From assembly GCA_035610365.1 (NCBI GenBank), contig CM069436.1, positions 8,918,937 through 8,982,936 of the forward strand: DNA of 64,000 nucleotides, in the 5' to 3' direction. Below the pieces are notes generated by a model. The model worked only from the letters and a program-made list of their open reading frames with translations, was not told where the DNA came from and did not search any database. This DNA is from Aquatica leii. Its lineage: Eukaryota; Arthropoda; Insecta; Coleoptera; Lampyridae. Both the position numbers and the translations under genes were made by a program. Below, piece after piece: positions 58,067 through 64,000 of the stretch. Numbering within the stretch: the stretch's first letter is position 1; every line of letters starts with the position of its first letter.

Positions 58067-58461
58067 AGTGAAACATTCACGAAGTTTTTTGTAAATTTTG
58101 AGAACGTTCCCGTACTTTTTATCCACGTCTAGAACGTTCACGGTACAAACAAATCGTATGTCAGTTGTTTCTCGTAATTCGAAGACGGCAGTGTTGTCTA
58201 AATAAATAAATGATTAGCGCGTGTGCGATAAATCTACGGTGTATAACCTTGTACGTGACTTTAGTGTAAACAAGCGTTAGTGTTTAAATAAATAGAACTT
58301 ATGCACAGACTTTATCTTCGTGTAAGTGATAGTGCTATGCATAAATTACATATAGTGTAAGTGTTATTGTTAAATATCCTTAGATTAATTAGTTCGGTTA
58401 GTTTAAACGTGTACATATTTTTAGTATAAATAAATTAGTAGTACTAATACAAATCGTTACA
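58067..58461 (+). repeat. 5' LTR of copy C
   Basis: It shares AGACGGCAGTGTT, the GTATAACCTTGTACGTGACT block and AAACGTGTACATATTTTTAG with copies A and B. It ends ...AAATCGTTACA, followed by TTGTTGACAGTTGCGTGG at the primer-binding position. The 5' limit is set where satellite sequence stops. Confidence 0.78.
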
Positions 58462-58685
58462 ATTGTTGACAGTTGCGTGGTATCGAATCAATAAACAATT
58501 GTTTAGCTTGCGATTTTTGTGTAAATATCATTAAGTAATTTAATATCGCCCCGTAATAAAAACATTTATTGCGTAGATAACTGTTTAGTTCGCGATACGC
58601 GTGTTTATTTATAAAGTGTAATCATAGCTATTTCAGTTCGTTAAAGTAGTGTGTTTGAACTTTTTATTCCTGTTATATATAATTT

Positions 58686-59740
58686 ATGCCGGTGACGTGT
58701 TTGCAAGCAGTTAAAATGGATGCAAAACTATTTGAATTTCTTGAATCAATAAAAAATCGTCAAGAATCGATGAATAGAAAAATGAAAGAAAAGTTTCACG
58801 AAAATTCGCAGAAAATGGAAGAACATTCTCAGAAAATTGAAGAAAAATTATTTCACAATATCCAGAAAATAGAGGAAAAGTTGATGAAAAATTCTAGACG
58901 TTTAAAGGAAGAAATACAAACGAGCATAGACAATTAAATAAAATTGTTCAAGAAGAAACCCAAACAGATATGTTAAATTTAAAAGAAGAAATTTGCGAAT
59001 CTGTGAATGACAAAATAGAAGAAGTAGAAGACAAATTAGAACAAAAACTACAAAAAAAATTGAGAAAAAGAATACAACTGCTTGAACTGCTTGTCGCGGT
59101 GAAGGAAGCGTCACGAGTAAAGATTTAATAATAGACCATCGGGAAGAAACCACTCATAAGTTGTACTGCAAAATTTTGATAGCAAAGTTCTATGGTCAAC
59201 TTACTACAAGCAGTTTGATGCCGCAGCTACAGCTAATGGTTGGAGCAACAAGCAGAAAGCGACGTCTTTAATAGTGTTCTTACGTGGAGAAAGGCTTGGA
59301 ATTTTACAAACTGTTCCTGACCACCTGCAAGAAAATTACGAACTCTTAATTTCACGATTAGAAATGAGATATGGAGAAATCGGGTTCAGAAAGCTGCCGA
59401 AAGTCTTCAAGAGTTTGAGCCTGACATCGCCAGATTAACACGGCTTACGTATCCTGCAGCACCAGATACCTTCTTGGAGCAGTTGGCGATTCAATCCTTT
59501 GTAGACGGCCTTCGAGACAGCGAAACGCAGCAGATTCTCCGGTTAGCTCGACCAAAGACATTGGATGACGCTTTGGTGTATGCCTTGGAGTTTGAAGTAG
59601 CAAAACAAGCATCGGAACGAGACGGTTATAGACTCTACTGTGCTGCAGAAATACTCACGCAGACATTGGAAAGCATTGAGGAGATAACGCGACAAATGTA
59701 CGACGACATCGTACTAAACCTAAGAAGAAGACAAGCATAG
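58686..59740 (+). pseudogene. gag of copy C (frameshifted)
   Basis: MPVTCLQAVKMDAK starts the N-terminal coiled coil, with ENSQKMEEHSQKIEEKL-type repeats to 58937. Stops and frameshifts follow. The core resumes at 59474 (MEQLAIQSFVDGLRDSE) and ends at 59740 without a recognisable zinc knuckle. Repeat number in the coiled coil differs from copies A and B. Confidence 0.82.
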
Positions 59741-59820
59741 CGCCCAAAAATTTTGAACAAGTTGACAAATAGAGACATAAGGTAGTCTCATCTAGCCAGG
59801 TTCTGGAGATTACAATTCAA

Positions 59821-60579
59821 ATGGCATCGCCGATAAAGCAATTGCATAGTATTTATCTCGATGGTAAGATCAACGAAAGAAGTGTTCAGTTACTGGTTGA
59901 CACGGGAGCGACGAAAACAATCATTCGTCCTGACATGTTATTGGAAAACGAGAAGACATCACGAGTTCGAACTGCGACAGGCGAAGAAATACCTACTCAC
60001 GGACAAGTCAAAGTAACCATTGGTTTGGGAAATGGAGTACTCAACCATCAAGTACTAATAGCCGACATTAGAGAAGGAGTTATCCTGGAAATAGACGTGT
60101 TAAAGAAGTATGGGTATTATTTGAATATGAAGAATGATGTCCTGAAGATCGACAATGAAAAAATTCCTTTTCATTCATTAGAGAAGGCAGCCGTTTGTGT
60201 CTTATTGAGTGAAGACGTGACTCAGCCTGCAAGAACTGAAATTGTGGTGATGGCACGCCTAGATGGAAATCTCCGGGAAGGCTACATACGTGCGATTAAA
60301 CCAATGGAGAGCAGCTTAGTTGAAAAGGGACTACTCGTTGGCCAAACTTTAGTACGAGTGAGAAACACGATGCCAGTAAGGATCTTAAACATCAACTTGG
60401 ATCCAGTAACGTTGAAAAAGAAGACCGTGGTCAGCCAATGCACGGCATTATCTCAAATTGTGAGATGCGTGAAGTCTAACGAAAATACGTCGCTGAAGAA
60501 ATATCTATTGGACATTCTTACTACTAAATGCCAAAACCTTAGCCAAGACCAGCTGGCTAAAGTTAAAGTGTTGATCTAA
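59821..60579 (+). pseudogene. Protease and RT-proximal linker of copy C
   Basis: 252 codons. The retropepsin site is intact: VQLLVDTGATKTII with Asp27-Thr28-Gly29, followed by the hydrophobic EGVILEIDVLKKYG block. A linker (LREGYIRAIKPME... TVVSQCTALSQIV) then leads towards the reverse transcriptase. The stop at 60577 and frameshifts around 60660-60780 cut it from the RT. Confidence 0.88.
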
Positions 60580-60849
60580 GAGTATCAAGATGTGTTCGCG
60601 CTGGAGAGTGGTTTCAAAAGAAGAACTAACGGGGTGAAACATAAAATTAATACCGGAGACTCGGCCGATACGACGACATCCACGTAGACTCCCTTTGGCA
60701 AAAAAAGAAGAAACCGAACAAATAATTATGGATATGGGGAGAGAAGACGTGATTGAACCTTAAATAGCCCGTGGGCGTCCCCAGTAGTACTCGTAAAGAA
60801 GAAAGATGAATCAACAAGGTTTTGCGTAGACTACAGACCGCTAAACGAC

Positions 60850-61436
60850 GTGACCAAAAAGGACAGCTACCCTTTACGCAGAATTGACGATACGTTAGAC
60901 ACCCTGTCAGGATCCCAGTGGTTTTCTACGTTAGACGTAAAGAGTGGTTACTGGCAGGTAGAATTAGAACCTAAGGATCGTGAAAAAGCAGCATTTACGA
61001 TCGGAAGTAAGTTGTGGCAGTTCACCGTGATGCCATTCCGCCTGTGTAACGCTCCTGCAACGTTCGAGCGTTTGATGGAGACTATCTTGCGCGGACTACC
61101 TTGGAAGACGTGCTTGTTTTACCTGGACGACGTGATTGTGGTTGGAAGGTCGTTTGAGGAACATTTAAACAACTTGAAGAAAGTGTTCCAGCGACAACGT
61201 GGGGCTAATCTCAAACTGAGCCCAAAGAAGTTTCACGTATTTAAGAAGGAAGTGCAATACCTTGGCCACGTCGTATCTAGAGATGGAGTAAAGGCTGGCC
61301 CAGACAAAATCCGAGCGGTGCAAGCATGGTCAAGACCAATAGGCAAACATCAAGTCCGAAGTTTCCTTGGGTTATGCACGTATTATAGACGATTTGTACC
61401 CGGATTTGCCAATATTGCCAAACCTACACAATTAAA
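60850..61436 (+). pseudogene. Reverse transcriptase of copy C (3' truncated)
   Basis: Motifs are [20 protein letters not shown] (motif A Asp), [12 protein letters not shown] and YLDDVIVV (residues 91-94), then [16 protein letters not shown] and [15 protein letters not shown] of the thumb. The sequence is well conserved. It leaves the gypsy family just after AKP, where the non-LTR segment begins. Confidence 0.9.
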
Positions 61437-63254
61437 GTTATAGTTTCCACTTTATTTCCAGACGACGATCCATCGACGGACAACGCCTATCATTCCCAAA
61501 TAAGATCCAGAACTCTATTGCTAAGTAATTCCCGACAGGACTGGGTGGTCACAAGCGACGATTTAGCCGCGGTGGCTAGCAAAATCCCTAAGAATAAAGC
61601 TCCTGGACTTGACGGAATACACGGTAACGTTTTGCGAACGGTTGTTCTAGATTCTCTCTTATCAACGATCGTTGACCTGTTCAACTCGTGCATAAAAATT
61701 GGTTATTTTCCTACCAGCTGGAAAGCTGGTAAGCTGATCACTATTCTCAAGCCCGGAAAGAAGGATCTCGCCAACCCTAACTCGTATCGTCCGATAACTT
61801 TGTTATCGGAACTAGGTAAACTCTTCGAAAGGACACTTTTGAAAAAGATACACGACGACATTCCGCCAAATATATTATTCCATCCTAGTCAATATGGCTT
61901 CGTTCCTGACAAAACGACGACTGACGCCGCCCGTCGATTAATGACTATTGTACAATCGAACGTTTCCAAGTACAGACTAGCTATTTTCATAGACATTTCT
62001 GGAGCGTTCAATAACGTATGGTGGCCCTCTATAATCGAAGCTCTCCTCGTTAAGAGAGTACCTGCTGACGCTACGCGCGTCATTCGTAGCTATTTGTCGA
62101 ATAGATCGATAACTTACTCTGCGAACGTTTCACGTTCAACCTTCACCAAACGACTGACGAAGGGCTGTCCACAAGGCTCGGTTTTTGGGCCGACCTTGTG
62201 GAACTTGGTTGTAAACGATCTCCTAGACAAAGACGTACCAGCAGACTGCGACATTTTCGCTTATGCGGATGACATAACAGTCACGGTATCCGCAAATTCC
62301 AGACGAGACTTGGAGGCAAAATCCAACACGTGCCTAAATATTGTGACTAGCTGGGCTGGCAGCAATAAACTAAGTATCTCTGCAGACAAGACTAAGTACA
62401 TGGTTTTTGGCTCTACACTAAGACGAGATCCTTCACTGCGCCTCCACGATATTCCTGTCCGTAGGGTTTTCGAATTCAAGTACCTCGGACTATTGCTCGA
62501 CGACAAGCTGAGTTTTGTAATACATTGCGCTTTCGTGGTTGACAAGTGTAAGAGTGTCTTGCACTTGTTCTACAAATACTCACGTTTGAAATGGAACCTA
62601 CACAAAAAACATCTTGCGAATATCTTCGACAATGCAGTCATTCCCATGCTCACCTATGGCTTAGACATTTGGTACCATAGACTTCGACATTCCCACGTGG
62701 TCAGGAAACTGGCCTCGCTCCAATCCTTATTCCTGAGAACTATCCTAGGGGCGTATCGTACTGTTCCCGTCGATACCCTCTGTGTTATTTCTAAACATCC
62801 TCCCCTACATCTCCTATTCCAGGAAATCTACTGCACCAAAGTTCTTCGCAAGGCTGGCTCGTGCAATTTCCTTGACCAGCACGTTTCAAACGACGATTTT
62901 CCGTCCTTTTCAGCGGCCAAGCGTCACTTAAAGGTCTTGATCTTGGGTGAATGGCAGCGGCTGTGGGACACTTCCCATAAAGGGCGTAACGCCCATTCTA
63001 TTATCCCGAATATCCTTACCTGGGTCAGAATGCCCCACGTCCCTGGACGAGAGGCCGTCCAAATCCTGTCTTCACACGGCGGATTCCGTTGCCATCTAAA
63101 GCGCATTAGCGTCTTAGATGATGACAAGTGTCCGTCGTGCGGCGTTCCTGACACTCCGGCGCATCGGATTCTCGCTTGTCGCGAACACGGCACGGGCCAA
63201 ACACCATTCTGTGTTATGCTCGGTCGCGAAATACGACTGCCATGCGACCTCTAA
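61437..63254 (+). pseudogene. Non-LTR reverse transcriptase segment fused in frame to a gypsy integrase tail
   Basis: A 578-codon frame from 61518, open upstream to about 61441. The non-LTR part has KAPGLDGIHGNVL, SYRPITLLSELGKLFER, YGFVPDKTTTDAA, FIDISGAFNNVWW, GCPQGSVFGPTLWN (near residue 215) and AYADDITV (near 248). It ends with a C-x2-C-x7-H-x4-C finger (CPSCGVPDTPAHRILAC, near residue 536). This is an R1/LOA/Jockey-type polymerase lacking its endonuclease. Directly after CREH the frame continues as GTGQTPFCVMLGREIRLPCDL, which is gypsy integrase as in copy B (STGQTPSCVML). The family differs from the non-LTR element in copy A. Confidence 0.9.
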
Positions 63255-63600
63255 TTTGGACGAAGACCGGAAGAAAAAGTTGCTGGAGAGAACTACGTCA
63301 GCAAACTGATCAAGCGGCTAGACAAAGTACATGAGAAGGTACGTAAAAACACACAAATTGCCAGCCACAGAATGAAGACTAGATATGACGTCAAGGCACG
63401 AAATGGTGGATTTCAACCTGGCGACATAGTGTGGTTGTATAATCCCCAAAGAAGACGTGGTTTGTCGCCGAAGCTTCAAAGGCAAGCGATGTCATATATC
63501 GCATCCGAAAATGACCCAGAGGCAAGCCAAAAGTGGTACACATCGATCGTCTAGCCCCGTTAGCTGGCGATAACCACAATACACAAGTTTAGGTCCGAAC
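63255..63600 (+). pseudogene. Integrase C-terminus of copy C
   Basis: FGRRPEEKVAGENYV continues the integrase after the stop. DIVWLYNPQRRRGLSPKLQRQ (GPY/F-like domain) follows. A small deletion and frameshift after QRQ leads to the DVIYRIR block in another frame, then KPKVVHIDRLAPL, the usual gypsy integrase end. Confidence 0.85.
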
Positions 63601-64000
63601 CAGAGTAATAAGCAGCAGAACCAAAAATCAAATCGAAGGAATAGAGTTTTTGAAAGTTTATGAGCTTATACGGAGATTCTGGAAAAGATAGGTTTGGAGT
63701 TACTACCGAGGAACAATAAGGCCTGTTTAAAAACACAAAAAGATTAGGCCATCGCACATTGCGTGAGCGAGGATCTTGACATGTCCAGAGGGGTCGCAGT
63801 CGTATTTGAAAAGAAGTTTGGGCAGCTAAATGAGCTACGAAGACAGTAACCGGCAGTCGGAAAAGTTTTAAGACTACGTGGTGACAGACGCTTCGTTTTC
63901 TATCTGGTCACCAAGAAATACTTACGTAGCAAGCCGTTATACGAAAATCTCTGGCGAACATTATGGAATCTCAAGAGAGAAATGGAATTAAGAAATGGCA
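63600..64000 (+). other. Distal non-coding part of gypsy copy C
   Basis: The segment 63780-64000 matches copy A 24395-24630 and, in reverse, copy B 48720-48910 (GGGGTCGCAGTCGTATTTGA ... CTACGAAGACAGTAACCGG). In copies A and C it is mostly not open. It precedes the 3' LTR in copy A. Confidence 0.7.

Larger units (their letters stand above)
58067..64000 (+). mobile_element. Ty3/gypsy-type LTR retrotransposon, copy C, chimeric and incomplete in window
   Basis: The order on + is 5' LTR, gag, protease, reverse transcriptase (first part), a foreign non-LTR segment (about 61437-63187), integrase C-terminus and the distal region that precedes the 3' LTR in copy A. The window ends before the 3' LTR. 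The RT thumb, RNase H and most of integrase are missing and replaced by the non-LTR piece. The protease still has its catalytic DTG. Confidence 0.88.

Overview
This is an AT-rich eukaryotic window with compact introns, consensus GT-AG splice sites and an arthropod-type mix of transposable elements. The clearly recognisable host genes are eIF3a, RTF2, two clarin-family genes and a tRNA-Asn. I read it as insect nuclear DNA, but I cannot assign an order. No CRISPR array, operon or prokaryotic signal is present.

Layout. (1) 0-3 kb: the 3' part of an unrecognised five-exon gene on + converges on RTF2 on -, with only 77 bp between their stop codons. (2) 3-8 kb: a DNA transposon of about 0.94 kb contains a second 271-bp Harbinger-like MITE. 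It is followed by the 3' end of a decayed Helitron and a tRNA-Asn gene. (3) 8.35-12.9 kb: a complete ten-exon eIF3a gene of 1191 codons, with an antisense non-LTR retrotransposon fragment in intron 4. (4) 14.5-17.1 kb: a nearly complete Penelope-like element with inverted terminal repeats, a 12-bp target duplication and hammerhead-ribozyme-like ends. (5) 17.2-25.3 kb: a Ty3/gypsy-type LTR element (copy A) that was invaded by a non-LTR element, which was itself invaded by a hAT element. (6) 25.6-45.9 kb: a clarin gene on - whose four coding exons join in frame across a 19.4-kb first intron. That intron holds a rotted gypsy-like element, a rotted non-LTR element carrying a hAT MITE, and about 6.7 kb of satellite with a roughly 660-bp higher-order repeat. 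(7) 46-53 kb: a tandem pair of repeats, a foldback element with GGGCGC arms, and gypsy copy B on -. (8) 53.26-54.25 kb: a second, compact clarin gene on -. (9) 54.4-58.1 kb: a patch of the same satellite split by a Sola-like DNA transposon with terminal repeats of about 0.7 kb and a 4-bp target duplication. (10) 58.1-64 kb: gypsy copy C, in which the middle of pol is replaced by a piece of a non-LTR element, giving a fused 578-codon frame. Copy C runs off the window.

The host genes do not form a pathway. eIF3a is a translation initiation scaffold, RTF2 is a replication-fork and ubiquitin-linked factor, and the clarins are four-pass membrane proteins. The most informative observations are the hidden clarin exons separated by a transposon-filled intron, the nested insertions datable from intact target duplications, the ribozyme-like Penelope ends, and the satellite shared between the two clarin loci. 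I did not find a convincing new biological system. The nearest to unusual are the foldback GGGCGC element and the chimeric retroelement.
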